A stretch of DNA of 34,864 bases from Acidobacteriota bacterium (GCA_003165315.1 PLSX01000073.1:1-34864); one strand, 5' to 3'; numbered from the stretch's first letter, positions 24,049-32,915 are shown. Notes: generated by a model not told the origin, from the sequence alone. Translations and numbers: made by a program.

Positions 24049-25287
24049 TTGAAACATTCAAGGGGACGAAGGTCGATCGGACTGGGTAGAGGATTTGCGG
24101 CGGGCGCACTCTTAATGGGTCTGACGGTGGCAGGAGCTGTATCTGCTTTTGCACAACAGAACACCCGTTTGTTACTGACAAGCGGCACGGAAGTGCCTGG
24201 GCACGGGGGGCTGGCCTTCGGTCCGTTTTTGAGCCTCGAAATGAATGGCAATCAGGACGTCATCTTCCTTACCAGTCTGCACAGCCAGCGCGTGGATAAG
24301 AGCGCCGTGGTGCGTTCCACGGGTGTCAGCTTCTCCGTGGTGGCATTTCAGGGACTGCTGGGACCGTTTCCCCGCACCACTTACGATGCCTTTAGCGCTC
24401 CCAGTATGAATGATTCAGGGGTGATGGCCTTCACCGCCAAGTTGGATGTCGACCAGGCCAACGTACCGACCGCCGTGGTGGTTCGCCAGGAAGGTATGAA
24501 ACCCCATGCGGTGGTGACCAATCTGGATGCGCCGCCTGGCCTGGCGGGGGCAAAGTTTGAAGAGTTTTCGGCGCCCGTCGTGACCTCCGACGGCAGCTTG
24601 CTGTTCGGAGCACGCTGGTCAGGGAAGGGTGCGGGTAGCGGGTTGTTCCAGTGGAGCGTGGGCGGTCTCCAATCTCTTCCCGTGCCGGCGGGACTGCAAC
24701 TTGGTCCCAAGGATCTGCTGGAGCCCTTTTTCTTTGGTCACGATGAGGCAGCTTTTCTTCGCCGCGGCGCTGCTGTGGAAGCCGCCACGGAGCAATTCTT
24801 CCGTGCCATCGCCATACAGACTTTTCAGCAGTTGCAACCGCCACCCGATCCGACCCATTCGGTGGAACTGCTGGCGGCGCGGCCCGGCGTGCCCCCCGTT
24901 CAAATGCTGCTGGTCTACCTTGAAAACGGCAGCTTCCAGACGGTTCTTCTGGCGGGCGATCCCACGCAACCTGTTATGGCCAAACAATCCCTTACCACTA
25001 CGCCCCTTAAATCTGTTGGTAAGATCGTGAGCCTCACCATCGGGTGGCGAGGCAATCTGGTCTATGCAGCTGCGCCGACAGACAGCGCCAACGACCTGGC
25101 GCTCTATTGCAACTGCGAAGGGCAGGAGAACCGGCTGACGACGATCGATGATTTCCTTCCCATCACCGTGGCGGGCCCGGGAAAACCCATCCTCTCACTT
25201 ACGGGCGATGCCCAGCAAACCATCGCTTTCATTGCTCCTGGCGCGACGGGCGATAATACGGCGATCTATGTGACGGCGATTCATTGA
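24049..25287 (+). CDS. Secreted protein, possible DUF7453 / 'NxxGxxxxxxD' tandem-repeat type
   Basis: I choose the TTG at 24049 as start because GGGAAGGGAG lies 8 nt upstream and the protein then begins with a classic signal peptide (basic KHSRGRR, hydrophobic GFAAGALLMGLTVAGA, cleavage near AFA-QQ). The frame itself is open back to a GTG at 23941, but that would put 36 residues before the signal. The mature 375 or so residues contain spaced elements such as LEMNGNQDVIFLTS and SMNDSGVMAFTAKLD. These recall secreted beta-propeller-like proteins with N..G repeats that are common in acidobacteria and planctomycetes. Function is unknown. It lies downstream of the AT-rich island and ends at a strong convergent hairpin. 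Confidence 0.7.
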   Translation: MKHSRGRRSIGLGRGFAAGALLMGLTVAGAVSAFAQQNTRLLLTSGTEVPGHGGLAFGPFLSLEMNGNQDVIFLTSLHSQRVDKSAVVRSTGVSFSVVAFQGLLGPFPRTTYDAFSAPSMNDSGVMAFTAKLDVDQANVPTAVVVRQEGMKPHAVVTNLDAPPGLAGAKFEEFSAPVVTSDGSLLFGARWSGKGAGSGLFQWSVGGLQSLPVPAGLQLGPKDLLEPFFFGHDEAAFLRRGAAVEAATEQFFRAIAIQTFQQLQPPPDPTHSVELLAARPGVPPVQMLLVYLENGSFQTVLLAGDPTQPVMAKQSLTTTPLKSVGKIVSLTIGWRGNLVYAAAPTDSANDLALYCNCEGQENRLTTIDDFLPITVAGPGKPILSLTGDAQQTIAFIAPGATGDNTAIYVTAIH

Positions 25288-25362
25288 GCAGGTTTGAAGG
25301 TCGAAAGTTGGATGGCAAGGATGGGCAGGGAATTAAGCCGTTTTGAGGATATGCGGAAATAG

Positions 25363-25397
25363 AAGGGGCTCCCGAGATGTTGCATTGGGAGCCCCTT
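25363..25397. terminator. Perfect 11-bp hairpin between convergent genes
   Basis: AAGGGGCTCCC (25363-25373) and GGGAGCCCCTT (25387-25397) enclose a 13-nt loop, between the stops at 25287 and 25415. No long T-tract is present, but the stem and place fit a bidirectional terminator. Confidence 0.6.
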
Positions 25398-25414
25398 GGT
25401 GCAATTCAAGTTGT

Positions 25415-26683
25415 TTAGCTTTCCATTTGGACTTGCAGGACCTCTCCCGGCAGCTTTTGCATCCGATTTCCAGATCCGACGGCTACGCGGGCGATGCCGA
25501 TTGGAGTGCGTGATGCAGGCCGTTCGGAACTCGTGGTGGGGACGGAATTCCCATCCGTCGTTTCCCAGGAGTCAACGCCTTCGCGCATCCTCTCCATGCG
25601 AAGTCCCAGCGTGCGTTCAAGCTGAACCAGTTCGCGGTGCTGGTCGCGGGCGAAGAGAGTGGAGGCGACGCCGCGCTCTCCCGCTCGTCCGGTGCGGCCG
25701 GCGCGATGGATAAAGGCTTCGGCATCGGCGGGCATGTCGTAATTGATGACGTGGGCAATATCCTGAACATGGATGCCGCGAGAAGCCACGTCAGTTGCCA
25801 CCAGAACGCGGTAGCTTCCGCGTTGGAACCCAGCCAGAGCCGCAGTGCGCTGAGATTGCGAGCGGTCGCCGTGAATCATGGCGGCAGCAAATCCCTGACG
25901 GATCAGGGTCTTGGCAAGGCGCTCCGTCCCGCGCTTGGTGCGGGCAAACACGAGGCAACGGCCCTTTTCGCGACTCAGCAGGCGCTCCAGAACTTGCTGC
26001 TTGCGGTCGTGCGAAACTTCGAAAGCCTGCACGCGCACGTTTTCCGTGGGCTTGGTGGTCGATCCGAAGGACAGACGCACCGCGCTCTTCTGGTAGTCGT
26101 TCACGAGGCGTGCCACTTCAGGAGCCATTGTGGCGGAGAAACACATCGTCTGGCGTTCACTGGGGAGCGTGGCCACGATGCGGCGAATGGCGGGAAGAAA
26201 TCCCATATCCACCATGCGATCCGCCTCATCGAGGATGAGGATTCGCAGGCTGCGGAAATTGATGAGTTTGCGGCCCTGGAAGTCTTCCAGGCGACCGGGG
26301 GTTGCAACCACCAGTCGCGCACCTTTGCGGAGGGACTGAAGTTGTGTCGATTCCGACAAGCCTCCAACCACCAGAGCTGCGGGCGCAAGCTTCTTCCCGC
26401 GCAGGGCGTTGTATTGATCCACCACTTGCATGGCCAGCTCGCGCGTGGGAACAAGCACCAGGGCTGCGATTCCGGCTGCCTCATTTTGCAGCAGGTTTTC
26501 CATGACGGGAATCAGGAAGGCCAGCGTCTTTCCCGTTCCGGTTTGAGCGGTGGCAAGTACGTCCTTGCCGGCAAGCGCTTCCGGAATGGCTGCGGCCTGC
26601 ACGGGAGTTGGAGTAACAAACTTCGCGGCGGCCAGCCGGTCCTTTGTGTATTGTGAAATCGTAAGTTCGGTAAAGCTCTGCAT
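25415..26683 (-). CDS. rhlE: DEAD-box RNA helicase, RhlE type
   Basis: A 422-residue ATP-dependent RNA helicase involved in ribosome assembly, RNA decay or cold adaptation. All family motifs are visible: Q-motif region FTELTISQYTKDRLAAAKFVTPTPVQ-like start, Walker A AQTGTGK (46-52), PTREL, ATPGR, DEAD (152-155), SAT (183-185), VLVATDVASRGIHV and HRAGRTGR (326-333). The short basic C-terminal extension (from about 365) is poorly conserved, as usual for RhlE. I take the ATG at 26683 as start; the frame is open to a TTG at 26734 whose extra residues look like leader sequence. It has its own promoter and a leader of about 190 nt. Confidence 0.92.
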   Translation of the reverse strand: MQSFTELTISQYTKDRLAAAKFVTPTPVQAAAIPEALAGKDVLATAQTGTGKTLAFLIPVMENLLQNEAAGIAALVLVPTRELAMQVVDQYNALRGKKLAPAALVVGGLSESTQLQSLRKGARLVVATPGRLEDFQGRKLINFRSLRILILDEADRMVDMGFLPAIRRIVATLPSERQTMCFSATMAPEVARLVNDYQKSAVRLSFGSTTKPTENVRVQAFEVSHDRKQQVLERLLSREKGRCLVFARTKRGTERLAKTLIRQGFAAAMIHGDRSQSQRTAALAGFQRGSYRVLVATDVASRGIHVQDIAHVINYDMPADAEAFIHRAGRTGRAGERGVASTLFARDQHRELVQLERTLGLRMERMREGVDSWETTDGNSVPTTSSERPASRTPIGIARVAVGSGNRMQKLPGEVLQVQMES

Positions 26684-26883
26684 TGTATCGATTCTTCTTT
26701 TCTCTGGCGGAAGTAACTGTAATTGCGCGCGCAAACAGCTACCCGCGCACAGAAACCTGTGTGACCAGACTGATTTTAGATTGCGCTGAAGACTAACGGA
26801 GAGAAACAGGAGGCGGAAATTATCGGTTCAGACTCTTACCCTGAACAGCCGCACCACACTACCGCGGTAATAAGCGCTGATTC

Positions 26884-26911
26884 ACTATACCACATCTGTA
26901 GGCTTTTGCAA
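26884..26911 (-). promoter_or_regulatory. Sigma-70 promoter of the RNA helicase gene
   Basis: On the - strand TTGCAA (26911-26906), 16-nt spacer, TATAGT (26889-26884). The predicted start near 26877 leaves a leader of about 190 nt before the ATG, long enough for post-transcriptional control such as a cold-responsive fold. Confidence 0.65.
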
Positions 26912-26930
26912 ATGGTAGATGAGATGTTGC

Positions 26931-26959
26931 GGCGGGAACCATCCGAACCGGTCCCCGCC
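26931..26959. terminator. Hairpin downstream of the oxidoreductase gene
   Basis: GGCGGGAACC and GGTCCCCGCC form a 10-bp stem with one wobble pair and a 9-nt loop. It lies past the oxidoreductase stop and just upstream of the helicase promoter on the same strand. There is no T-tract, so terminator use is uncertain. Confidence 0.35.
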
Positions 26960-26987
26960 ACACCATCCTCGGCTGAAAAAGCGGCAA

Positions 26988-27022
26988 GCCTTTCGCCTTC
27001 ACCCTTCAGCCTTTGCCCTACA
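26988..27022. repeat. Short run of CCTTCAN-like heptamers
   Basis: Units GCCTTTC, GCCTTCA, CCCTTCA, GCCTTTG, CCCTACA directly abut the stop codon of the oxidoreductase gene. It is the same unit family as at 4.8 and 17.8 kb. Confidence 0.65.
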
Positions 27023-27023
27023 C

Positions 27024-28397
27024 TTAGACCTCCAGCTTCCAGGGCGCGCGGTATTCCCGACCGAGGAGCTTTTGCGCCGCGGGGCTGCCTTTCAGGAGTG
27101 TCTGGTTGGCCACGTCCCACTGCAGGCGCTCCTTGGTGCGGAGCGCGATGTTGCCCAGGATGCAGGCGCTGCTGCTGCGATGGCCGAATTCAATGTCGGA
27201 GTGCGGGTGCTTGCGGCTGCGCATGCATTCCAGCAGGTTGCCCACGTGATTCAACAACCCATCATCGACCAATTCCATCTTCATTGCGGGAGCTTTGCCG
27301 TAATCGTCGGGTACATCATGACCGGAAGACGATTTGTGATGCTCCCGGTAAATGCTCTTGTCCGCTGGTTCGGGGAAGACCTCAAAACCGGCCCGGTCAA
27401 GGAACATCGTGGCGTCGGTGCCGTGGAACTCAATTCCATAGTCGTGTTTGAACATTGAGTTGTTGTTGCACTGGCGATTTTCGTAGGTCGCGACGAAGTT
27501 GGGATACTCCCAGGTGATGACGAGTGTGTCGGGAATGTCGGTGTTGTCCTGGATCAAGTGCTTGGTGCCGATGGTGCTGATGGCCGTCGGCCCTTCCGCC
27601 TGCATGGCCCAATGCACGATGTCCATCAAATGGACGCCCCAGTCGCCCGGCCATCCGTTGGCGTAATCGTAGAAGTAGCGGAAGGTTGACCAGCGGCTTG
27701 TGCCCGCGCCGAAGCGGTTGAAGTTGTAGGGAACCTTGGGCGCAGGTCCCAACCAGAGGTCCCAATCGAGCCCTGCCGGCGGTTCGGAATCCGCGGGTGA
27801 TCCGTAGCCATCGGGGAACATGTTGTTATAGTTCCAAGTGCGGACAAAGCTGACCTTGCCCAGGACGCCTGACTGCACGAGTTCCACGGCTTTTTGGAAA
27901 TGCAGGTTGGAGCGCTGCCAAAGGCCTACCTGCACGATGCGTTTGTGGGCGCGTGCGGCGGCCACCATCTTCTGGCCTTCTTCCACGGCCACGCAGACGG
28001 GTTTTTCCACGTAAACATCCTTGCCCGCCTTACACGCCTCCACCATGGGAAGCGGATGCCAGTGGTCCGGTGTGGCGATCAGCACCACATCGATCTCTTT
28101 ATCGTCCAGCACCTGGCGAAAATCCTTAAAAGTCTTGGCCTTTCCGCCCGCCGCATCCAACCCGATTGCCAGATTGGTTTCAAAAACGTCGCACACGGCG
28201 GCAACTTCCACGCCGTGCTTCATGAAGTTCTTCATGTCGTCCACGCCCTGCTTGCCCGTGCCGATCACACCCAACCGGATGCGGTCGTTCGCCCCCAGAA
28301 CATTTCCGGTGCTGAAGCCCGCCATCGAAAGGCTCACGCCTCCTGTGGTGAGTGCTGCGCGCTTTATGAAATCGCGCCGATTAAGTTCATCCGTCAT
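27024..28397 (-). CDS. Tat-exported Gfo/Idh/MocA-family oxidoreductase
   Basis: A 457-residue NAD(P)-dependent sugar oxidoreductase. The N-terminus NRRDFIKRAALTTGGVSLSM is a twin-arginine signal, so it is folded with its cofactor and exported, as in the glucose-fructose oxidoreductase group. The Rossmann motif is LGVIGTGKQG (43-51). DVVLIATPDHWHP and YVEKPV (the lysine of EKP at 132) mark the nucleotide and active-site region. The C-terminal half includes GWPGDWGVHLMDIVHWAM. ATG 28397 is preferred because AGAGGGG precedes it and the Tat signal starts there; the frame is open to 28496. A good promoter lies about 63 nt upstream. The substrate is unknown, probably a sugar or cyclitol. Confidence 0.9.
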   Translation of the reverse strand: MTDELNRRDFIKRAALTTGGVSLSMAGFSTGNVLGANDRIRLGVIGTGKQGVDDMKNFMKHGVEVAAVCDVFETNLAIGLDAAGGKAKTFKDFRQVLDDKEIDVVLIATPDHWHPLPMVEACKAGKDVYVEKPVCVAVEEGQKMVAAARAHKRIVQVGLWQRSNLHFQKAVELVQSGVLGKVSFVRTWNYNNMFPDGYGSPADSEPPAGLDWDLWLGPAPKVPYNFNRFGAGTSRWSTFRYFYDYANGWPGDWGVHLMDIVHWAMQAEGPTAISTIGTKHLIQDNTDIPDTLVITWEYPNFVATYENRQCNNNSMFKHDYGIEFHGTDATMFLDRAGFEVFPEPADKSIYREHHKSSSGHDVPDDYGKAPAMKMELVDDGLLNHVGNLLECMRSRKHPHSDIEFGHRSSSACILGNIALRTKERLQWDVANQTLLKGSPAAQKLLGREYRAPWKLEV

Positions 28398-28467
28398 ATT
28401 TGATCCCCTCTTTTCGTTCCGCTGCCAGAAGAATGTGCGAACCAGCCGGCTCGCCCTTGCCGATGGG

Positions 28468-28496
28468 TTTATATCGGGAAGTGGGAGGAAATTCAA
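28468..28496 (-). promoter_or_regulatory. Sigma-70 promoter of the oxidoreductase gene
   Basis: On the - strand TTGAAT (28496-28491), 17-nt spacer, TATAAA (28473-28468). The remainder of the 474-nt divergent gap to the phospholipase gene (28398-28871) shows nothing else I can support. Confidence 0.65.
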
Positions 28497-28871
28497 GTCC
28501 CTTTCTCAATTCGACCTTCTTGTAACTACGTAAGATACGAAGTCTCTCTTTTGCATTCATGATATAAATCAGCTACTTTGCTGATGTGCATCATTGACGT
28601 TTGCGGCCAGAATGCTAATCTCAGGCCTTCTGTGTTCCTCCATCGCCGCAACTTGATGCCCGATTTATACGTCTGGGTGGGCGTACTGTGTTTTCGGCGG
28701 AGGATGCGCAGACCTTGAGGCGTTTGCTGGTCGAAGGCGCTGGCTGCCGTCGCATCCAGAGAGAGGCGCTTCAAATTGAATCCCAGCCTTCGCATTGACT
28801 TCGTGCTATCCAATGGGGTTCTGAGACCCTGATGACGGCCACTTAGGAACATAAGCGAGACATAAACAACC

Positions 28872-31106
28872 ATGGACCTGGCTCGATTGCTTTCAATCAG
28901 CGACGCGTTTGGCCAACTAGATAGCGCCATCCGTGATCGAATCGCTGCCTCGCTCACCACCCGTGAGTATCCTCCCGGAGCTATTCTTGCCGGGCAGGGC
29001 GAACCGGGCGACGCGCTGTTTCTGATCGTCACTGGCAGCGTTGCGGTGGAGAGATTATCGCCTTCGCGAGGTGTCATAAGGCTTGGGACGTACGGACCGG
29101 GAGCGGTTTTAGGCGAGCTTGGCCTGGTGACCGGATATCTGCGCGCTGCTTCCCTTACTGCTTGCGAGCCCACCAAAGCGGCCCTCTTTGATGCCAGGGA
29201 CTTCAATCGGCTTTGCGCCGATTTTCCCGAGCAGATGGAACCGTTCGTCCAATGGATGACGGGCCGCCTGCAACACACACAGATCCACACGGCGATCGAG
29301 GAAGACCCGCTCTTTCGGAACTTGACTCCTTCAACACGCGAAAGCTTTGTCAACAGCCTCTCCTGGATGGAGCTGCGAACCGGTGATAAGGTCTTCGCTG
29401 AGGGCGAGAAGGGCGATGCGCTATATCTCATCGTCAGTGGCAGAGTCCGTCTAACTAAAACCGTTGAAGGCATTGAAAAAACCTTGGCGGAGTTGGGAAA
29501 AGGGAATTTGCTGGGCGAAATGGCCCTCTTAACCAACCATCCCCGGTCCGCCACCGCGCGCGCGTCGCGTGACACGCAACTCGCACGGCTTGATCGCAGC
29601 GCGTTCCAAAAGCTCCTGGAGGCGAGTCCGCAGGAGTGGCTCTCCCTCTTCACGGAGGAGTTGTCCGAACGCCTGCGTGCGAGCAACAGCACCAAGGGAG
29701 GCGACCGCCAGAAGATCCACCCACCTGCTTCCATCGTCGTACTGCCCATGTCACCCGCGGCAACCTCATTGGCGAAGCACCTGGTCGCGTCCCTTTCAGT
29801 ATTCGGTCCCACTTTGCACCTGACGCGAGCCGGGGTTGAGCAGATGTTCAGCCGCCGCGTTAGTTCCGCCGAAGCGGTTGAGAGTCGCCTCCTCTCATGG
29901 CTGAATGAGCAGGAAACAATGCATCGGCATCTCGTGTATGAGGCAGATCTGGAGCCAGCCTCCAATGATGGCTGGAACGCCCGATGTTTTCGCCAGGCTG
30001 ACTTGATTCTGGCCGTGGCGGAGGCCTCCCAATCGCCTCAGGCAATCGCGAGTGCACTCAAGCGAGCGTTGAGTCCTTCAACCGAGCTCACTCCTTCCCT
30101 CGTCTTGTTGCAGGAAGCGAGCGCTCCACATGCCGTCAAGACAGCCGAGTGGCGCGCGGCAACTGGTGTAACGAGCCATTTCCATGTTCGCACCGGAAAT
30201 TCCAATGACGTCGACCGGATTGCGCGGTCGCTGAACCACAAGAGCGTGGGCCTGGTTCTTGGCGGCGGATTCGCCTTGGGACTTGGCCATATTGGTGTTG
30301 TTCAAGCCATTCGCGATCTATCCATCCCCATTGATTACGTTGCGGGTACCAGCATGGGAGCCATTCTTGCCGCAGCCTGCGCCATCGATTTCTCCCGCGA
30401 GCAGATGATGGAAGTCATGCACAAGGGATGTGCCGATTCCCTCAAAGGCGACTACACGCTGCCCCTGGTCTCCCTTCTTACCGGAAAGAAGGTGGCCGGC
30501 CAACTGGGCGCGTACCTTACGGGCGTCGATATTGAGGATTTCTGGCTCCCCTTCTTTTGCATTTCGGCCAGTTTGGTGACGGCCCGCATGGTGGTGCATG
30601 AGAGGGGAGACGCCTTGAGGAGCGTCCTCGCCACTTGCCGGGTGCCCGCCATGTTCCCTCCGCTGGGGTGGGACGGCGACGTTCTGGTGGACGGCGGTCT
30701 GGTGAACAATCTCCCCAACGACGTCATGCGCGAGCGGATTGGGGCGGGCACGTTGATCTCGGTGGACGTGTCACCCCACGATGACTTCAGCATGCCCGAC
30801 TCCTCCGACCTTCACCTTTCGGGATGGCAATTGGCCCGCCATCGGTTGTGGCCATCCTCTCACAAGAAGGTTCCAGGCGTTTTGCAGATCTTGTTCCGCC
30901 TGATCGGTCTCGGAGGCGTCGCGCAAAAGCAGAAGATCAAGGACTACGCCGACGTCTACCTGACCCCGCCTGCAGGCCACTACAGCTTCCGCGATTTTAG
31001 CCACGGGGAGGAGATGGCGCAGGCGGCCTATCCTTACGCGCAAGAGAAGCTGGAAGATTGGATGGCGCAAAACGGGCGCCCCTGGGCGGGTTCTGAAGCG
31101 CGATAG
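28872..31106 (+). CDS. NTE-like patatin phospholipase with two cyclic-nucleotide-binding domains
   Basis: A 744-residue protein. Two cNMP-binding domains come first: about 10-125 (PPGAILAGQGEPGDALFLIV, then GELGLVTGYLRAAS) and about 145-260 (GDKVFAEGEKGDALYLIVSG, then GEMALLTNHPRSATA). Both keep the Glu and Arg of the phosphate-binding cassette. A linker domain (about 285-450) follows, then the patatin hydrolase with oxyanion loop GLVLGGGFALGLGHIG, nucleophile S494 in AGTSMGAI and D607 in VDGGLVNNLP. The architecture matches neuropathy target esterase and bacterial NTE homologues, lysophospholipases at the inner membrane face. Ligand control by cAMP or cGMP is plausible but unproven. No transmembrane helix is evident. 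There is only a weak ribosome site. Confidence 0.92.
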   Translation: MDLARLLSISDAFGQLDSAIRDRIAASLTTREYPPGAILAGQGEPGDALFLIVTGSVAVERLSPSRGVIRLGTYGPGAVLGELGLVTGYLRAASLTACEPTKAALFDARDFNRLCADFPEQMEPFVQWMTGRLQHTQIHTAIEEDPLFRNLTPSTRESFVNSLSWMELRTGDKVFAEGEKGDALYLIVSGRVRLTKTVEGIEKTLAELGKGNLLGEMALLTNHPRSATARASRDTQLARLDRSAFQKLLEASPQEWLSLFTEELSERLRASNSTKGGDRQKIHPPASIVVLPMSPAATSLAKHLVASLSVFGPTLHLTRAGVEQMFSRRVSSAEAVESRLLSWLNEQETMHRHLVYEADLEPASNDGWNARCFRQADLILAVAEASQSPQAIASALKRALSPSTELTPSLVLLQEASAPHAVKTAEWRAATGVTSHFHVRTGNSNDVDRIARSLNHKSVGLVLGGGFALGLGHIGVVQAIRDLSIPIDYVAGTSMGAILAAACAIDFSREQMMEVMHKGCADSLKGDYTLPLVSLLTGKKVAGQLGAYLTGVDIEDFWLPFFCISASLVTARMVVHERGDALRSVLATCRVPAMFPPLGWDGDVLVDGGLVNNLPNDVMRERIGAGTLISVDVSPHDDFSMPDSSDLHLSGWQLARHRLWPSSHKKVPGVLQILFRLIGLGGVAQKQKIKDYADVYLTPPAGHYSFRDFSHGEEMAQAAYPYAQEKLEDWMAQNGRPWAGSEAR

Positions 31107-31189
31107 GATTCGCTTGGCCCTTCGTTTCTGGCGATTTTCATTTCCCATTCCACCCTAATCCGGCCAATGGCGATGAAGCTTGAGTATTG

Positions 31190-31546
31190 GCTTGCCATCT
31201 ATTTTTCAAGACAAAAAGCCCACATTGCCGCTTGTTTTGGCGGAGTAAATTCATAAGGGGATTCTCGGCCAGGTGTACCCGTAAGGCCATTATTTTTCAA
31301 TCACATAATTGTTTGATTTTGATAACTTATTTGTTTTCATCAACATAATGGCTGGATCAAAAAACGCGATTTGGCTTCCTTTGTTTTCTATAACATAATG
31401 GCTGAAGCCTTCATTTTTTCCCCCCGCGCTTTTTTGCTCGCTCCGTCAGGAGAATCTTGTAACTGTTTTGTTATCTATGCTATACACTTTTAATGTCCAT
31501 CCCACTCGCAAGCGTAAGTCGTTTTATTTCTAATACATAATGGCTG
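31190..31546. repeat. AT-rich island with repeats of TTGTTTTC-n3-AACATAATGGCTG
   Basis: Two near-identical 24-nt copies lie at 31331-31354 and 31381-31404, exactly 50 nt apart. A diverged copy precedes at about 31291-31314 (40 nt before) and another follows at 31523-31546. TAACTTATT (31323-31331) and a CTTGCCA motif (31191-31197) recall the island at 23.4-23.9 kb. The island lies between the 3' ends of the phospholipase and 'ANRRN' genes and has no coding frame of note; I see no terminator in 31107-31637. Confidence 0.7.
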
Positions 31547-31637
31547 GCAGGGCCTGTCGCGATTCGTTTCAAGAGGAAGAAACGGTCAAGAAGTCGAAGT
31601 AGATCAAGATTCAAGAACCCATTCCAGACCCTCGCCT

Positions 31638-32693
31638 TCATGAGGCTCCTTCAATATTTTTTGCTGGTTCAACTCCGTCAGTGGGAATTGTTTTTTCGTC
31701 TTCTGCTTTTTGCGAATCTTCCGTCCTTCGCTCGCTGCGCTTGAGTTTTAGCAACAGATTGGTCAGGCGGCGGACCTCGCGGAAGTTGGAATCCTGCATC
31801 CGCCTCATGAGGCGCGAGTCGGGATGGGTGGGAGCGATTTCCGCTGCGCGCTCAAAGCCGGAAGGGCCTTTCCGTATCTCCTGCCGGGTTGCCTTGCGCA
31901 GCGCCGCGCAGCTTTCCACCTGCCGGTTCAGGATATTTTCCAGGAGCTGGCGAGGCCGCTCCCGCGCTTCCCATTCCTCCGCTGAGATCTGGGGATACCG
32001 CGCGTCCTGGCTTTCCGGAAGCGGCTCATCGGGTATTGCGGGCAGATCCTGGGGTGAGAAGGACCCGCCAAACATGCCCTCGATCTTGCGGGCGACCATG
32101 AGGGCTTTTTCCATTTCGTTCATCCCGTCCTCATCGGTGCCCGGCGCCCGAAGTTGATGGAAGAGGGCCAGAGCTATTTCCCCCATCTCCTTCAACTCCC
32201 CCTCCTCATGAAGGATTTTCATCCTGGCGAGATCATCTTGCGTGGTGACGTAATGCTCCTCCGCCACGGCTTTGGCGAGGTAAGCCAACCGGTCCTCCGT
32301 CATCTTCAGACGCATGACCCTGGCATGCAGTCGCTCCGCCCGCCCTCGGTTCACCTCCGTAGCTTGGCGCACGGCGTAGCCTTCCTGCATCCGGTCGGCT
32401 CGATTCATCAGCCACGTGGCGCGCGCCAGCCGGATCACAAATCCTTCCTGCATGCATCCGATGGGGTTGAATTCCAACCATAGTTCATCGGTTAGTTCCT
32501 GGAGATGGGCGGGGTCTTCGCCAAGGGCGTGCATGGCTGCCTCCACATCCTCGGCATAGAAACCATGACGAAGGTGGGCGGCGCGGATGCGTTCCCGGCC
32601 CTCCGGGGTTATCGGACCGCGCGACAGCTTGATGTTCCGCCTGTTTGCGGCCAATTGTTTCTCAGTTATTTCGCGTTTGTTGATCAGTGACAT
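31638..32693 (-). CDS. Uncharacterised 'ANRRN...GP.TPEGR...HG' family protein
   Basis: Function unknown. The 351-residue protein opens with a conserved block at residues 16-47 (AANRRN, LSRGPITPEGRERIR, HLRHGFY). I know this block from numerous acidobacterial proteins, usually read as ANR.NA.KSTGP.TPEGKA...HGL. The block is basic and helical and loosely resembles NUMOD-like DNA-binding motifs (inference). Next comes LGEDP and a helix-rich, charged region (QEGFVIRLARATWLMNRADRM) with no membrane segment. The C-terminal 60 residues are Lys/Glu/Arg-rich and probably disordered. A good AGGAG lies just upstream of the ATG, and a near-consensus promoter is 244 nt upstream. Its 5' leader holds a heptamer inverted repeat and its 3' side an AT-rich repeat island. 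Confidence 0.7.
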   Translation of the reverse strand: MSLINKREITEKQLAANRRNIKLSRGPITPEGRERIRAAHLRHGFYAEDVEAAMHALGEDPAHLQELTDELWLEFNPIGCMQEGFVIRLARATWLMNRADRMQEGYAVRQATEVNRGRAERLHARVMRLKMTEDRLAYLAKAVAEEHYVTTQDDLARMKILHEEGELKEMGEIALALFHQLRAPGTDEDGMNEMEKALMVARKIEGMFGGSFSPQDLPAIPDEPLPESQDARYPQISAEEWEARERPRQLLENILNRQVESCAALRKATRQEIRKGPSGFERAAEIAPTHPDSRLMRRMQDSNFREVRRLTNLLLKLKRSERRTEDSQKAEDEKTIPTDGVEPAKNIEGAS

Positions 32694-32710
32694 GGGAAGC
32701 TCCTAAAGAA

Positions 32711-32915
32711 AGGTGTCCAGGTGTTAGGTGTCAGGTGAATCAAAGTCCAAAGTCCCCGGTCCGAAGTCCGAAGTCGCCAGGCCGGGGTTGACGGGATTCC
32801 GGGCGCCAGCCTCGCTATTCGCGATGGGGGATTCGAAGAGCAGGCCAGCGAAGGGTTTTTCCCCCGTAATACCTGGCCCCTAACCCCTAGCCCCTAACAC
32901 CCAACACTTGACCAG
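32711..32915. repeat. Inverted heptamer repeat in the leader of the 'ANRRN' gene
   Basis: The left arm has AGGTGTC, CAGGTGT, TAGGTGT, CAGGTGA then units like TCCAAAG and TCCGAAG (to about 32778). The right arm (about 32870-32910) has ACCTGGC, CCCTAAC, CCCTAGC, CCCTAAC, ACCCAAC. The G-rich left units and C-rich right units are complementary in part. A core of about 90 nt separates them. All of it would be transcribed in the leader of the - strand gene. Confidence 0.65.

Noticed and set aside
24049-24120. Twin-arginine signal in the secreted protein at 24 kb (GRRSIGLGRG)
   Set aside because: The residues after the Arg pair do not match the S-R-R-x-F-L-K pattern; an ordinary Sec signal explains it better.
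25637-26656. A 339-codon + strand frame over the RNA helicase gene
   Set aside because: Shadow of the helicase gene in another frame; no motif and His/Gly-rich composition typical of antisense reading.
28526-29965. A 479-codon open frame antisense to the phospholipase gene
   Set aside because: It overlaps the strong cNMP-patatin gene, is full of Ser/Arg as expected for an antisense shadow of GC-rich coding DNA, and has no recognisable domain.
31291-31404. Repeats resembling a short CRISPR array
   Set aside because: Only two copies are near-identical, spacing varies (40, 50, 142 nt), and no cas gene is nearby.
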